This document shows positions 53,540-64,000 of a DNA stretch of 64,000 nt, piece by piece. The first letter of the stretch is position 1; every line of letters starts with the position of its first letter. Under the pieces are notes generated by a model. The model worked only from the letters and a program-made list of their open reading frames with translations, was not told the origin of the DNA and did not search any database. The stretch comes from Bombyx mori (Eukaryota > Arthropoda > Insecta > Lepidoptera > Bombycidae). The stretch covers positions 6,696,001 to 6,760,000 of the forward strand of contig NC_085109.1 in assembly GCF_030269925.1 (NCBI RefSeq). The letters run 5' to 3'. Position numbers and translations under genes: made by a program.

Positions 53540-54027
53540 CGTTGCATTCGTATCTAGCGATGCACCGGTGTTCGAATCTCAGGCGGGTACCAATTTTTCT
53601 AATGAAATACGTACTAAACAAATGTTCATGATTGACTTCCACGGTGAAGGAATAACATCGTGTAATAAAAATGAAACCCGCAAAATTATAATTTGCGTAA
53701 TTATTGGTGGTAAGACCTCTTGTGAGTCCGCAGGGGTAGGTACCACCACCCCGCTTATTTCTTCCGTGAAGCAGTAATGCGTTTCGGTTTGAAGGGTGGG
53801 GCAGCCGTTGTAACTATACTGAGACCTTAGAACTCATATCTCAAGGTGGGTGGCGCATTTACGTTGTAGATGTCTATGGGCTCCAGTAACCACTTAACAT
53901 GAACTTTTATCAATTTGTCAATGTTTTGTATTGATGATCACTTTGTTGGTGCGACTTAATAAATAAATAAATAAATAAATAAACACCAGGTGGGCTGTGA
54001 GCTCGTCCACCCATCTAAGCAATAAAA
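53540..54027 (+). mobile_element. tRNA-headed SINE interrupted near its 3' end
   Basis: CCGTTGCATTCGTATCTAGC, box B (GGTGTTCGAATCTCAGGCGG), the body and the tail to AACCACTTAACA are continuous. Then an insertion of about 87 bp (53900-53986) ends in (AAAT)n, and the tail resumes ACACCAGGTGGGCTGTGAGC to GCAATAAAAAAAA. AACA flanks the insertion. The insert (GTTGGTGCGACTTAATAAAT) looks like a small LINE end with a tetranucleotide tail. Confidence 0.85.
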
Positions 54028-54135
54028 AAAAAACATATATTGGTTTCAAAAAATATTAAGTCTTAGTGGTGTGTATGAATTTTAGGCTTGTTGTATATTT
54101 AGTAGTAGAGGAAGTGTGAAAGTAGCCCCGGTAAT

Positions 54136-54387
54136 TAACAAATAAAAAAGCGGACGGTTGGCGTGTGATGCGTAGAGAGAAGATGCATGTGACTAGGAGA
54201 TGTATGGAAATGCTGGTGCCAAGGTAGAGGGGGAAGAGGTCGATCGAAGAAAACATGGATGGACTGTGTGAATGAAGATGTCAGAGATAGAGGAGTGAGT
54301 GTTGAGATGACGGCCGATAGAAGAGAATGGAATAGAAAAATTCGCTGTGCCGACCCACCTAGTGGGATAACGTGGAGAAAAATATGA
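54136..54387 (+). pseudogene. Non-LTR reverse transcriptase C-terminal fragment
   Basis: A plus-strand frame reading GRGRSKKTWMDCVNEDV, then SVEMTADRREWNRKIRCADP and a TGA at 54385-54387. The R-G-R-x-K-K-T-W-x-D pattern plus DRxxWN is the common end of LINE polyproteins. The upstream 90 bases continue in another frame, so there is a frameshift. Only about 80 codons remain; clade not determined. Confidence 0.75.
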
Positions 54388-54409
54388 AGAGTATCGATCA
54401 CAAATGTGC

Positions 54410-54530
54410 TTTTTTTTATTGCCTTTGTAGGCAGAGTATACGGCCCACATGATGGTAAGTGGTTACCGTACTTACCGTCGCACATGGTCGTCAGCAATGC
54501 CAGTGGCAGAGGCAAGCCGCTGCCTGCCAT
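54410..54530 (-). mobile_element. Bm1 SINE 3' part
   Basis: TTTTTTTATTGCCTTTGTAGG, GTATACGGCCCACATGATGG, a 10-base local duplication (CGTACTTACCGTCG), and AAGCCGCTGCCTGCC. Reversed and truncated. Confidence 0.88.
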
Positions 54531-54689
54531 TAAACAACAATGTGCTGCTACATTATTATAGCAACGGTGCCACAGTAACTAAAGGCTTCGGCCAAATGCA
54601 CGTTGTACTGTTAATTAGTTTCTGTGGTTTATTAAAACCAGATATGCTGTGACATTTATCGCGTTTACTATACTATATAAAATCCGACT

Positions 54690-55112
54690 GAAAAATAAAT
54701 AATAGTTTAAAAAAACTAACAAAATACGCTTTTATAGAAAATCCGACTGAAAAATAGAAAATAAATTTTAATAAATTTGAATTAAAAATAGTGTAACAAA
54801 ACATGATTTTATTGAAAAAAAACGCGTAGAGCTTTTCAGGATATTATCAAAATAACCCTTCTACTCATATCTGTTCATAAAATATTTATAACTACTGATA
54901 CCATGCAGTTTTTTTAACTATTATTTATTTTTCATTTTTTAGTAGAAATTAATTTTTTTACTAAGTATATAACTACTATATATAACTATACTAGTAATAA
55001 GTATACCAAATTTCGAGTTAATTCAACATTTTGAAGGGGGTCAAAATCATGTTCAAAGATTCCGTTACATACACATACGTCTGAAACTAATAAAAGCGTA
55101 TTAATAATATGA
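54690..55112 (+). mobile_element. Unnamed AT-rich interspersed element, copy 2
   Basis: Matches copy 1 (44736-45056, opposite strand) and also carries an internal block (about 54915-55065, including GAAGGGGGTCAAAATCATG) missing there. Similarity extends through ACATACGTCTGAAACTAATA to about 55110. Its right end lies about 15 bases before the Rap-GAP exon, so it supplies most of the intron end just upstream of the acceptor. Confidence 0.7.
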
Positions 55113-55126
55113 TTTTTTTTCTGTAG

Positions 55127-55265
55127 GTTACCCGGCCGGAGAACCGTCACTCGGTGCCCGTGGGAAGTGCCACTAGAGACAAACAGTATTCAGGACTTCC
55201 ACCATCTCCAGCTGTTGCTTGTCAGGCCAGTCAGAGGCTCCTGGAAGAGATTCTTTCGAAGCCTG
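55127..55265 (+). CDS. Rapgap1: Rap1 GTPase-activating protein, internal exon
   Basis: The acceptor TTTTTTTTCTGTAG ends at 55126 and the donor G|GTAAGTT starts at 55266. The 139-base exon is open in phase 0 and leaves one base (G) that completes a Gly codon with the next exon. It ends SQRLLEEILSKPG, which corresponds to the short helix before the GPxPxIxLP motif of RAP1GAP proteins (VHEVLGREG in the vertebrate protein). These proteins stimulate GTP hydrolysis by Rap1 at membranes. The first 30 residues (Pro/Ser-rich) are not conserved enough to judge. The other two frames are closed or do not join the next exon. Family assignment rests on the joined pair of exons. Confidence 0.75.
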
Positions 55266-55322
55266 GTAAGTTAATTGAGGTTCGCTTTTCTGTTATTAGA
55301 TTTAGTATTATTTTTTTAATTT

Positions 55323-55558
55323 ATAGCGTAGATGGGTGGACGAGCTCACAGCCCATCTGGTGTTAAGTGGCTACTGGAGCCCACAGACATCTACAACGTA
55401 AATGCGCCACCCACCTTGAGATATAAGTTCCTAGGGCTCAAGTATAGTTACAACGGCTGCCCTATCTTTCAGACCGAAACGCATTACTGCTTCACGGCAG
55501 AAATAGGCAGGGTGGTGGTACCTACCCGTGCGGACTCCCAAGAGGTCCTACCACCAGT
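55323..55558 (-). mobile_element. Short-form SINE in the Rap-GAP intron
   Basis: TTTATAGCGTAGATGGGTGG to GAGGTCCTACCACCAGT, reversed. It lies only about 60 bases after the exon donor. It is headless and stops at the recurrent short-form position. Confidence 0.87.
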
Positions 55559-55852
55559 GGGTAATTATTAGTATGGATCGACAAATAAATAGATTACAGG
55601 CTGTTCTGTGTTTAATAGTTCTGGGAACACATAGGACATGATTATGCACATGGCACCGTCTATTTTGAAACTAAAAGTAAAATGCATTAGATAACAATTT
55701 TTTCAACCATGTATTATTTTTTGCATACACAGCACTACATTATTTCTTGGCAGAAGCAGGCGAGTGCTTGAAACCTACTCATTAGCGCCTTCAAAACGCC
55801 TTACTACTAATTACAAAGACCTAAAATAAAATAAAAAGACAACTTTACTGAT

Positions 55853-56085
55853 CGTAGCACCCTTTATGAGTCCGCACGGGTAGGTACCACCATCCCGCCT
55901 ATTTCCGCCGTGAAGCAGTAATGCGTTTCGGTTCGAAGGGTGGGGTAGCCGTTGTAACTATACTGAGACCTGAGAACTTATATCTCGAGGTGGGTGGCGT
56001 ATTTACGTTGTAGATGTCTATGGGCTCCAGTAACCACTTAACATCAGGTGGGCTGTGAGCTCGTCCATCCATATAAGCAATAAAT
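55853..56085 (+). mobile_element. Short-form SINE, diverged
   Basis: TTACTGATCGTAGCACCCTTT is a mutated short-form start. The tail continues through TGAGTCCGCACGGGTAGG and AGGTGGGCTGTGAGCTCG to AAGCAATAAATAAAAAA. It forms an inverted pair with the copy at 55323-55558. Confidence 0.82.
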
Positions 56086-56533
56086 AAAAAAAACTTAAAA
56101 TTTTTTAAGATTTAATCACAAGAATTAAATACATAAGTATCAATGTCGATGATGTCCATGAAAAGGCCGTACAAATATCGTATCTAGGCCACATTTAAGG
56201 ATAAAAAATAAGACAACAGAAATATTAGAGAGTAAATAATAATTAAAATTGTGCTAAGTTATTCATGAGCTCCGTTACAGAATATTAAATTAATATGTAG
56301 CTTCACCAAAACGGCTCGTTCAAAGTATATTGACCCGGTTGTAATGACGAGAATTGCGCAAATTTACTTACATACTGGTCTTCATTATGCATATTATTAT
56401 GACGCAACATACATATAACGCGGTAAGTTCAAATTAGCTTGCAAGACAGTCATTGTACGACACGATAAACATAACAGTTGAGACCAAAAATCGGCTTCAT
56501 CAACAATTTTATACACTACAAGTTTAAAAAATA
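56086..56533. other. Intronic AT-rich spacer
   Basis: No exon or repeat recognised. Confidence 0.5.
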
Positions 56534-56795
56534 CTAGCGACCCGCCCTCGCTTCGCTTCGGAAACATTAAAATACACCCAAAACCAAACCAAATAACCAG
56601 AAACCAAAAAAATAAAATTAAAAAATTTTTTTAAAAAAGTAGCCTATGTTCATCAGGGACCATGTCGGCTTCTAATGGAAAAATAATTTTTCAAATCGGT
56701 CCAGTAGTTTCGGAGCCTATTCGAAACAAACAAACAAACAAATCTTTCCTTTTTATAATATTATATTATATAATATTATAAGTAATAAGTATAGA
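56534..56795 (-). mobile_element. Helitron-like element, family 1
   Basis: CTAGCGACCCGCCCTCGCTTC on the left (reversed 3' end), TTCGGAGCCTATTCGAAACA in the body, and TAATAAGTATAGA on the right. A local ATATTATA expansion lies near the 5' end (56755-56785). Confidence 0.65.
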
Positions 56796-57471
56796 TAATA
56801 AATTCAATTTTTATATTAAAAGACAAACTGGATACTACGCAATTGAATTGTGAGTAACAAAGAAAACCTTTATTAGATAACTGTCGGCATTGCTTCTTCT
56901 CAGTGAAAGTATAGAAAATGTTGAGAAAGAAGGTGTGAAAGTACTTTTTGAAATTATCAACGAGAGTCTTTATGTTTAAAAATATTCAAGAAATCTTAAA
57001 GATCGAAAAAAGCTTTGTTAAGCTTAACTATAAATGGACTACTTAAACTTTCAAAAATTCCTTTTTGAGTTATAAAAACTCAAACTGTTTTACCTATCAA
57101 CTAAATTAAATATTGCGTAAAAGTGAAATTATGTAATTTTTTTAATTTTTTTATTTTGTGATAAACTTTTATCGGATGATTGAGAAAGCGATCTTTAAAC
57201 TACGTACTACCTAGCTTTAGTTAGCTGATTAAAACATTAATTAAATGAATGTCAACCAGGCGCGACACCATCTTGGGAAATCAAGGTATTGCAGAATGTT
57301 GAATAGACTTCTAGAACGTGGCTCACGTTTCAAACTTTGCAATGTGATAAATGGTTGCTAAGTGTTACTGCTAAGTGTTACATTTGCTAAGCAGCTAGAA
57401 ATATTCAATGTACCAATGAATTCTTCACATGTAGTTTAATGTTATAATTACAAAGTCGAAATATAAATTAA
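56796..57471. other. Intronic AT-rich spacer
   Basis: No exon or repeat recognised. A short AAGTGTTACTGCTAAGTGTTAC duplication lies near 57360. Confidence 0.5.
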
Positions 57472-57686
57472 CTAGCGACCCGCCCTCACTTCGCTTCGGA
57501 AACATTAAAACACACATGAAACCAAAAAATTAAAAAAATAAAAAATAAAAAAAAATAGCCTATGTTCATCAGGGACAATGTCGGCTTCTAATGGAAAAAG
57601 AATTTTTCAAATCGGTCCAGTAGTTTCGGAGCCTATTCGAAACAAACAAACAAACAAATCTTTCCTCTTTATAATATTAGTATAGA
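57472..57686 (-). mobile_element. Helitron-like element, family 1
   Basis: CTAGCGACCCGCCCTCACTTC on the left and ATAATATTAGTATAGA on the right. The body is like 2139-2351 in reverse. Flanking bases are A and T. Confidence 0.67.
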
Positions 57687-57892
57687 TATAGATTAGATAT
57701 AGCTAGATCATCTTGTTACCTCACTTAATTTGATAAATCATTGAAATATGTCTAAAGCACAAATAAATAGCCGTTACAGTTTTATAATAATATCTTCACA
57801 TCGGAGATATCAATCTACATTTTTAACGACTACTTCAGTTGCCAATACTGTAATGTTTAGAGAAGTTATCAACAATTAAACAAATCTATCTA

Positions 57893-58179
57893 TCTGTATA
57901 TATAAAAATGAATTGCTGTTCGTTAGTCTCGCTAAAACTCGAGAACGGCTGGACCGATTTGGCTTGCCTGGAATTATTTGTGGAAGTCCAGAGAAGGTTT
58001 AAAAGGATTTAGATAAATATGAAAATGCTCGGAATTAAATAAAAATAATAATTTTGTTTTTCCTTTGATGTATCCCCCGTCGGACGGATTCCTTTTGTTT
58101 GTTTTAAGTTTATTTTATACAAAAGATTAGGTCTTTTATTTATCGATTGAGGCACTACGAAGTCTGCCGGGTCGGCTAG
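57893..58179 (+). mobile_element. Helitron-like element, family 2
   Basis: TCTGTATATATAAAAATGAA at the left and GTCTGCCGGGTCGGCTAG at the right, followed by T. The body matches 5434-5726 with small indels. The start could instead be a TC four or eight bases further left. Confidence 0.65.
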
Positions 58180-59077
58180 TTTAAAATAAATCTTATCATA
58201 AAAAAGGCTTGATAGGTAGGTAGGTAGGTATCTTTAATACATTACAACGAATTACACGAAGATAAGAAATGACAAATATCTACTTATATGTGTTTCGCAT
58301 AAAAACACTGTCCGTTGTATGAACAGAACGGGTTTTCCGCATTACTCGCCTTTAATAGAGACGACGAAAGCCCGAGAACAATGAAGCTTGGACGTATTGA
58401 AGGCAATGTAAAAATTTCTCCCGCCCAAAGCTGTCTGGAGTTTCGGAATTAGCGGTATGCTCAAAAGGACAGCTCTACGCTGCTTTGTAGCGTAATACGT
58501 TATGAAGAAAATGTTATTAAACCGTGATCAACAATACGACGGCTAGATTTATTTTACTAAAAAAAATATTCAAAGGCGAACTTTACTTTTATTGTTGTTA
58601 CGACAAAATAAGTAAACATTTTAGAAAAAAATTTTTTTTAATTGCACCTAAGAGTTCATTTTTCATCTAATGTACATTGGTTGTATTTTTTTTTTGACTT
58701 TGGCACTGATTTGGCAAAGTCGGAAACTTAAGTTTCGTCATCAATGGTTTTCTGTTTTAAAACTTATTAAAAAGTAATGGAAAAGCTTTAAAGGGGGCTT
58801 TAACTTTATTGTCAATTTTTTCATAAAAGCTTAACTGATCATTCGGCCTTGGCAGTGACGACCAGATATTTAAGGCTTTGAAAGAATTAATACTGTGTTT
58901 TCGTGACTTCCTTACTCCGAAGATTTTTGTAAAAAAATGCAGCTAATTATTGTATTAAAAACAATAAATTTGATACTAAATTGCCATTAGAAAAAAAAGA
59001 TACGCTTAATCAATAAATATTCTTAAACCACGATCGTCTAACTATAGATATTTTTAAGTCAAAAATATTGTTCTCAG
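58180..59077. other. Intronic AT-rich spacer
   Basis: A (TAGG)n microsatellite is near 58214-58231. Otherwise nothing was seen up to the acceptor TTGTTCTCAG at 59077. Confidence 0.55.
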
Positions 59078-59265
59078 GAACCCCACCGACCATAGTTCTA
59101 CCTCCAAGTGGAGGTTACTGGGTAGACGGAGTTGACGATAGTCCACATGATGGCGAGGAAGTCGCGCCAAGACCGCAGCCTGGGACCCCGCGGCAGTCCA
59201 ATAGACGGCACAACATCGACACCGATGAAACCGCCACATACTACAGGAGATATTTCCTTGGCCAG
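59078..59265 (+). CDS. Rapgap1: Rap1 GTPase-activating protein, next exon
   Basis: The acceptor ATTGTTCTCAG ends at 59077 and the donor CAG|GTAAGAT starts at 59266. The exon is 188 bases: two bases complete the split Gly codon, then 62 whole codons end in phase 0. The peptide opens TPPTIVLPPSGGYWVDG, matching the RAP1GAP signature PxPxILLPQFGGYWIEG. A variable acidic and Pro-rich stretch follows, then DTDETATYYRRYFLGQ, matching the TARIYRKHFLGKEH segment that leads into the Rap-GAP catalytic region. The catalytic Asn-thumb part must be encoded further right and was not found before 64000. The 119-codon minus-strand frame over it is a shadow extended by Bm1. Confidence 0.8.
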
Positions 59266-59342
59266 GTAAGATGTTTGTATGAATAACCCAGTTTTCCATA
59301 TTTGATGAAGATTGTGCCTCTAGAATGCCCTCTAAAATATTT

Positions 59343-59462
59343 AGCGGTAGGCAGCGGCTTGGCTCTGCCCCTGGCATTGCTGAAGTCCATGGGCGACGGT
59401 AACCACTCACCATCAGGTGGGCCGTATGCTCGTCTGTCTACTAGGGCAATAAAAAAAAAAAA
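59343..59462 (+). mobile_element. Bm1 SINE 3' part in the Rap-GAP intron
   Basis: AGCGGTAGGCAGCGGCTTGG to CTACTAGGGCAATAAAAAAAA. It lies about 80 bases after the exon donor at 59266. Truncated at the 5' end. Confidence 0.9.
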
Positions 59463-60096
59463 TGCCCAGATATTTTATCCAAATGCGTAATAGTTAAAAA
59501 AAGAGAATCAACACTATTAAGCAGTGTTGATTCCGTTTTCATTGTGAAACATAATACCTATCTTGAGAATGAATAACAGAAATATGAAAAGATTTCTCAA
59601 ACGTAAAAAATTCTTGCCAATCACAAAGAGTCATCGCGGAATATAAATTTTTGTAAATGTTAAACTATAGGAATTTCCGTGTACTAAGTCACGTTTTGAG
59701 TTCGACGACACTACAAAGATGTACAATAAACTGAAGAAATACACAAATCATAATACGGATTACTTAATTGAATCCGTGACTTGTGTACTTTTTTTAACTG
59801 GTGCGACATCACTAGGAATATTTTAGTTGCATGTGATATAAACACATCACGCGAATAATGTAATTGTTCTAGAAAAACGAAAAATACTTTTACGGTGCAA
59901 AATCGTATAACGAATAGGATACGACAATCAAAATTTTTTTTCAAATACTTTACGTTTACTATTTAAATATATTGTTAAATCACAAAAGTTCAAGAATAAA
60001 GATTGTGTTGATTGAAGACTTACTATTCGTAAGGCAAATCGGGAACATTATCAATTCTTAATTATCTAATTGTATTAACCTACTAGATAATTATAA
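59463..60096. other. AT-rich spacer
   Basis: No exon or repeat recognised. The 77-codon minus-strand frame has no similarity I can name. Confidence 0.45.
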
Positions 60097-60359
60097 TCTA
60101 TACTCTATGCTAATACCTATATATAAATCTACAGTGGTTTTTACGGATGTTCCGTTATAACTACTGAACCATGCACCCGATTGACTTGAATCTTGGTATT
60201 CATGTAGAAAATACATGTACTTAATGGATAGGCTAATATTTATATGAGTGTTGGACTTCCTACACCAGTTGCGGGGGCGTTAATGATGAAAATCTTTGTG
60301 GGGGTGAGAAATAATAATGTTAATTTCAAATGCCCAGCGAAGCGGACGAGTACAGCTAA
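60097..60359 (+). mobile_element. Helitron-like element, family 3
   Basis: Begins TCTATACTCTATGCTAATAC and ends GCGAAGCGGACGAGTACAGCTAA followed by T; CTAA fits CTRR. The body has TCCGTTATAACTACTGAACC, reminiscent of the TACTGGACC word of families 1 and 2. A single copy was seen here, so the ends are less certain. Confidence 0.5.
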
Positions 60360-61227
60360 TTAGTAAATAAAACTAAATCCCGATGAGGTGGGATATATAA
60401 TGGTATTAAAATAGATAATAAAATAAAGTCAAACCCAAGGATTCGTCGGAGGCCTAGTCGAAAATAAAATAGTTCAGAAACTCTAGGCGTAAAAGGCCTT
60501 GTAATTTTGATCTAATAATTTCGTTCCCCTTAAATCTCCGTAAACATCCTGACACGAATTCCGGTTGTACCCGCTGAGTATCTGACATTTGCGCGCCAAG
60601 CTGTCTGCCGAATGGAAATAGCAAGCCGCGTCGCCGGTGCCAATTGCGCGGATGTTTTACGCGTTCTTTTTGCATTCGTAAGAACGTATTAATTTTTTTT
60701 TATTGAAATTCTTTTGGGTGGCCGCATTTTTTGTAACACCTTAAATCGAATATCTACCGACGAATAACGGCTTCTACTACACTGTAGTACCAGTAGACTT
60801 ACCGTCAATTTGAAATTATTATCGAATTTGTGGAATTCAAAATGCGGACTTTAAAAAGACAGAAGCACATGCATCAACACGTTTCGGGTGCTCTCGGCAT
60901 TAAAAAAAAACATTTTAAAAACGTTCCGTATCCACTTAAACACGTTTCCCTTGACATGTTCAACATGTATCTTAATCAGTCGCTTGCATGTCGATGTCCT
61001 TATGCCTTGACCTTCATGAGCATGAAATTATTAAATTGTGAATTTATCAAGATAGTGTAATAAAGACTAAAGTGTTTTCGACTTTCCTTAGACCTGCTTC
61101 GCTTCGCATTAATGCATGCCCTCTCCTTGATTTAGTCCTTCTTTATTCGACTTTGAATCCTAAATGTTTCTTGTACATCGAAATATAAATGTTACGATTA
61201 AAAACGTAAGAAAATCTCTCTCACACT
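60360..61227. other. Spacer with a GC-richer island
   Basis: 60540-60670 is GC-rich (GCAAGCCGCGTCGCCGGTGCC) inside AT-rich DNA, but splice sites and frame do not support an exon. A 76-codon frame at 60830-61060 shows no similarity. Confidence 0.4.
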
Positions 61228-61325
61228 CTTCTTCTTCTTCTTGTCAGCCCATGGACGTCCACTGCTGGACATAGGCCTCCCACAAGCCTCGCCACAAAGA
61301 CCGGTCCTGCGCTGCCTGCATCCTC
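61228..61325 (-). pseudogene. LINE C-terminus with (AAG)n tail
   Basis: The minus strand reads RMQAAQDRSLWRGLWEAYVQ, then QWTSMG and a stop (61244-61246), followed by AAGAAGAAGAAGAAG. The AQDRxxWR...WTSMG ending with a triplet tail is typical of RTE-like LINE C-termini. Only about 27 codons are left. Confidence 0.75.
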
Positions 61326-64000
61326 TCACACTCACTCTCTTATTATTTTTCTTTCAATTTAACTCAATGATGGTGCTAATCAAATTATTTAGTAATTACA
61401 TTTCAGAAGACATCAATTTTCATCTTAGTTTGTTTTATTGACTCAAACATGATTGATATAGGTACTTAATTTCCATGTTCTGTGGTGGAATTTGTAATTC
61501 TGCTTTGAACTCGACTCCAATAAAGGCTTGTAAAAATATTCGCTATATTTTCGGTAGGATTCGTTTAATTTCAAATGATCATTTTTTGGCATACAATTTA
61601 TGGGCGAAGCGTTTACATTGTCCGTATTAATATAATCCTATCTATTGACGGTGTGTGGGCCGATTGAAACGGTGGCGGGTAGGTGGTTGGGTACCTTAAG
61701 CTTAGCTGTGGAGGGGATTTAGATACACTTTGATATTCCATGAAATTTGTTTGTTCTAAATATCTTTTCTTTAAACATTTTTAATGAAAAGGCTTTACGG
61801 TACATATATTGATAATACAAAGACAGAAAATAATGTAGAGATAAATACGCTACACAAAATATAAACCTTTTTAAAAAATACACCATACACATTTGAACTT
61901 GTGGCTGTTTTAGTAAAATGATCGCTTCTTGATACTTCATTGTCTAAATATATGAAAAATATACAAATAATTTTAAACCTTCCATCCTACAGTATTGAAA
62001 TATATGGGTAGTCATAGTTTTTTTAAATATTGTTAACATATGATAATCTGTACAGTTGTACAGCTTTACGGCATTGATATTATATTCCCTATAGCGTCAG
62101 ATTAGGTAAAAATTCATTGGAATAGCGGTAGCGATTATATTTTTTTTCACACTTTAATATTTTTACTTTTATTTTAACGGTACTTATTGTAAAGTGATTA
62201 TGTTCTCAAAGCGTGAGCGTTATTTGAAGACAAACGCTAAATTAGCCTCCAACAACTGCCCTAGAAACCTCTGATTTATAAATCCCTGTAATTCTCATTT
62301 TGGTTTCATGTATAGTGTTTAATTCTATTAGTGTTCTCAGAGGCAAACTGCTTTCATTTAACTCCGTCCGACCTGTGTGAATCCCCTATGATCCCCATCG
62401 CACGGACAGCTTGGAAGCGTTCGGCATGCCATTACCCAAAGTAGCCAATTAACTCGGAGAATATTCTGACGACTGTTACACCGGGAGTGATCCGGGGAGC
62501 AAATGGAGGGGCTACTCGCTTCTCCTTTCCACCATCTTATGTATCACTCGTTCGCGAACTAAGAATTGTCAGTTTGACCATCAAACACTTTGCTGCAAAA
62601 CGTTTCCAGCAGAATTATTACGTAAATTGTAACTTTATGAAATAACCTTTAAGAATTCCTCAATAACTTAAAGAGCCTATTTTACGGTAGCAGTTGTGCT
62701 CTGAGACTGCTCTATTCATTGGCATCAATAGCCTTCCATAAAGTGATGTGCAAGCTTTTCTGCCTTTTTAAGGCATTAAACAGTTTTATATCTTATATAG
62801 TATAGGTATTTATAGTATTCTTAAAGCGATGAGCACGATGTGTTACCAGATTCTTTACTAGTTGCGGAACAATAAGTCTTTAATTTAAATTTTACCCGCT
62901 TCGCTCGCCACTATGCTACGGTTCGATACTATACCGCGTAGGATCGGCACAGATAAACACGTGTGAACTTTCCCATACCCACGCCTTACGCCTACTAAAT
63001 ACTTTTTCTACCTTTTCGTCTCGTTTCGAATCTTCGTACTTGCCAGTAATTGTTTGAAACGTGACGCTTTGATATTTATGGCACCATTGTTTCTTTAATT
63101 AAGAAACGGGATGAGTTTTCTCGTTTTTTTTTTACAAATCAATTGGTAGAGTTGTGGGAATGGATCATGGAAATCAATTGAATGAATTCAGACGCTAGCT
63201 TCCAATTTTCCATTTCTTCGGAATTACAGTTGTCAGTTGACAATTTATTAATGTTATTCCAGCAATTTATGGATCGATGATGTTTTTGTTAAAGCACGAA
63301 TAATGATTCATCAATATTATCATGGTAGTATTTCTAAAAACGGAAATTTATTACAAATATTTTTTCCTGTAATTTTTTTTTTGTATTCTTCATATATCTA
63401 TCAAGGAAAAAAATCTTTAAACTGTCATTATTTAATAGCTTTAGTTTTATTCATGGAGCCAAAACCAACCATTCTCTATTTGCATTCGAATTGTTCCAAA
63501 ATGTTAATTTATTCATTGCGTTTTCAAGGAGATTTGTAATAAAGTTACGAAGCTTTATCGCTCAGTTTATTGCGAGTGAATGTACATAAAGCTAGCTATG
63601 CATACAGAGACGCGCACGGCCCATCACTCAGAAGCCGTGTAAGTGCATAATGCTGCACCGGAAGTTCGCCACCGCAACTAATATGGCTGGTACCCGGATA
63701 ATAAATGCGCTACCAACATAACTTTTGTAATTGGCACATCGATAATATTATTATCATAAATTAAGACTAGTATTTTATGACATAATAAAATATTTTCAAG
63801 GAGCTCATAAATTGTTTTTTTTCAATAAAGAATAGTTTCTTAATTTATATATTAATACGTAAAGCCGAAACTTTGTACCCCTTTTTGCTAAAATTGCGCG
63901 GACGGAGGAGTATGAAATTTCTCACACTTATAGAGAATATAGAGAAGGAATGCAGAATGTTTATGCAATTTAATTATGCATTATTAATACTTTAAATCAT
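61326..64000. other. AT-rich spacer to the window end
   Basis: A GC-richer block at about 62370-62540 (GTTACACCGGGAGTGATCCGG) has stops in the frames I read and no clean splice sites. A SINE-like trace (CGCACGGCCCATCACTCAGAA) is near 63620. The next Rap-GAP exon was looked for and not found. Confidence 0.4.

Noticed and set aside
59054..59413. 119-codon minus-strand frame
   Set aside because: It is the complement of the Rap-GAP exon joined to a Bm1 SINE, with no independent support.
62370..62540. GC-richer block as the next Rap-GAP exon
   Set aside because: The frames read contain stops, and no acceptor/donor pair in phase 0 is present.

Overview
This is animal nuclear DNA from a lepidopteran, almost certainly the silkworm genus Bombyx. 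The main evidence is the many copies of the Bm1 SINE and of a second, tRNA-headed silkworm SINE. Supporting evidence is an AT-rich background, Jockey, BEL/Pao and maT-mariner elements, and Helitron-like repeats of the kind that end in GGGTCGCTAG and GGGTCAGCTAG. No bacterial or organellar genes, CRISPR arrays or rRNA were seen.

Host coding content is very small. Two good exons lie on the + strand at 55127-55265 and 59078-59265. They join in phase and look like the start of the Rap-GAP region of a Rap1 GTPase-activating protein (Rapgap1/RAP1GAP family). The other exons must lie outside the window or be too short to recognise; a weak 39-base candidate is at 10805-10843. Much of the right-hand part is therefore intron of this gene, and the left part is intron or upstream DNA.

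Layout: 0-1.2 kb holds a 208-bp tandem repeat. From 1.4 to 15 kb there are scattered SINE copies (several nested), Helitron-like elements and little else. From 15 to 17.1 kb lie three truncated retroelements. From 17.6 to 20.4 kb there is a cluster of one unnamed DNA-transposon family with 8-bp target duplications, including a 31-bp miniature. At 23.5-24.4 kb two Helitron-like elements sit head to tail beside a LINE end. A 3.9-kb Jockey LINE with an intact ORF2 occupies 24.7-28.6 kb on the - strand. A 6.6-kb BEL/Pao LTR retrotransposon occupies 30.05-36.70 kb, with LTRs that look identical and a single in-frame TGA inside gag-pol. A complete maT-type mariner with two internal stops lies at 37.5-38.8 kb. 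A 141-bp minisatellite carrying a CRE-like palindrome in every unit lies at 40.85-41.82 kb. A 255-bp MITE is at 45.4 kb and a decayed DD34D mariner at 49-49.9 kb. The two exons are in the 54.7-59.3 kb region, and a transposon copy ends about 15 bases upstream of the first one.

The genes do not form a working pathway. The window is mainly a record of nested and sequential transposition. The youngest visible events are the BEL/Pao insertion and a Jockey tail with a 56-A run inside its leader. Coordinates of degenerate repeats are approximate, because everything was read by eye.
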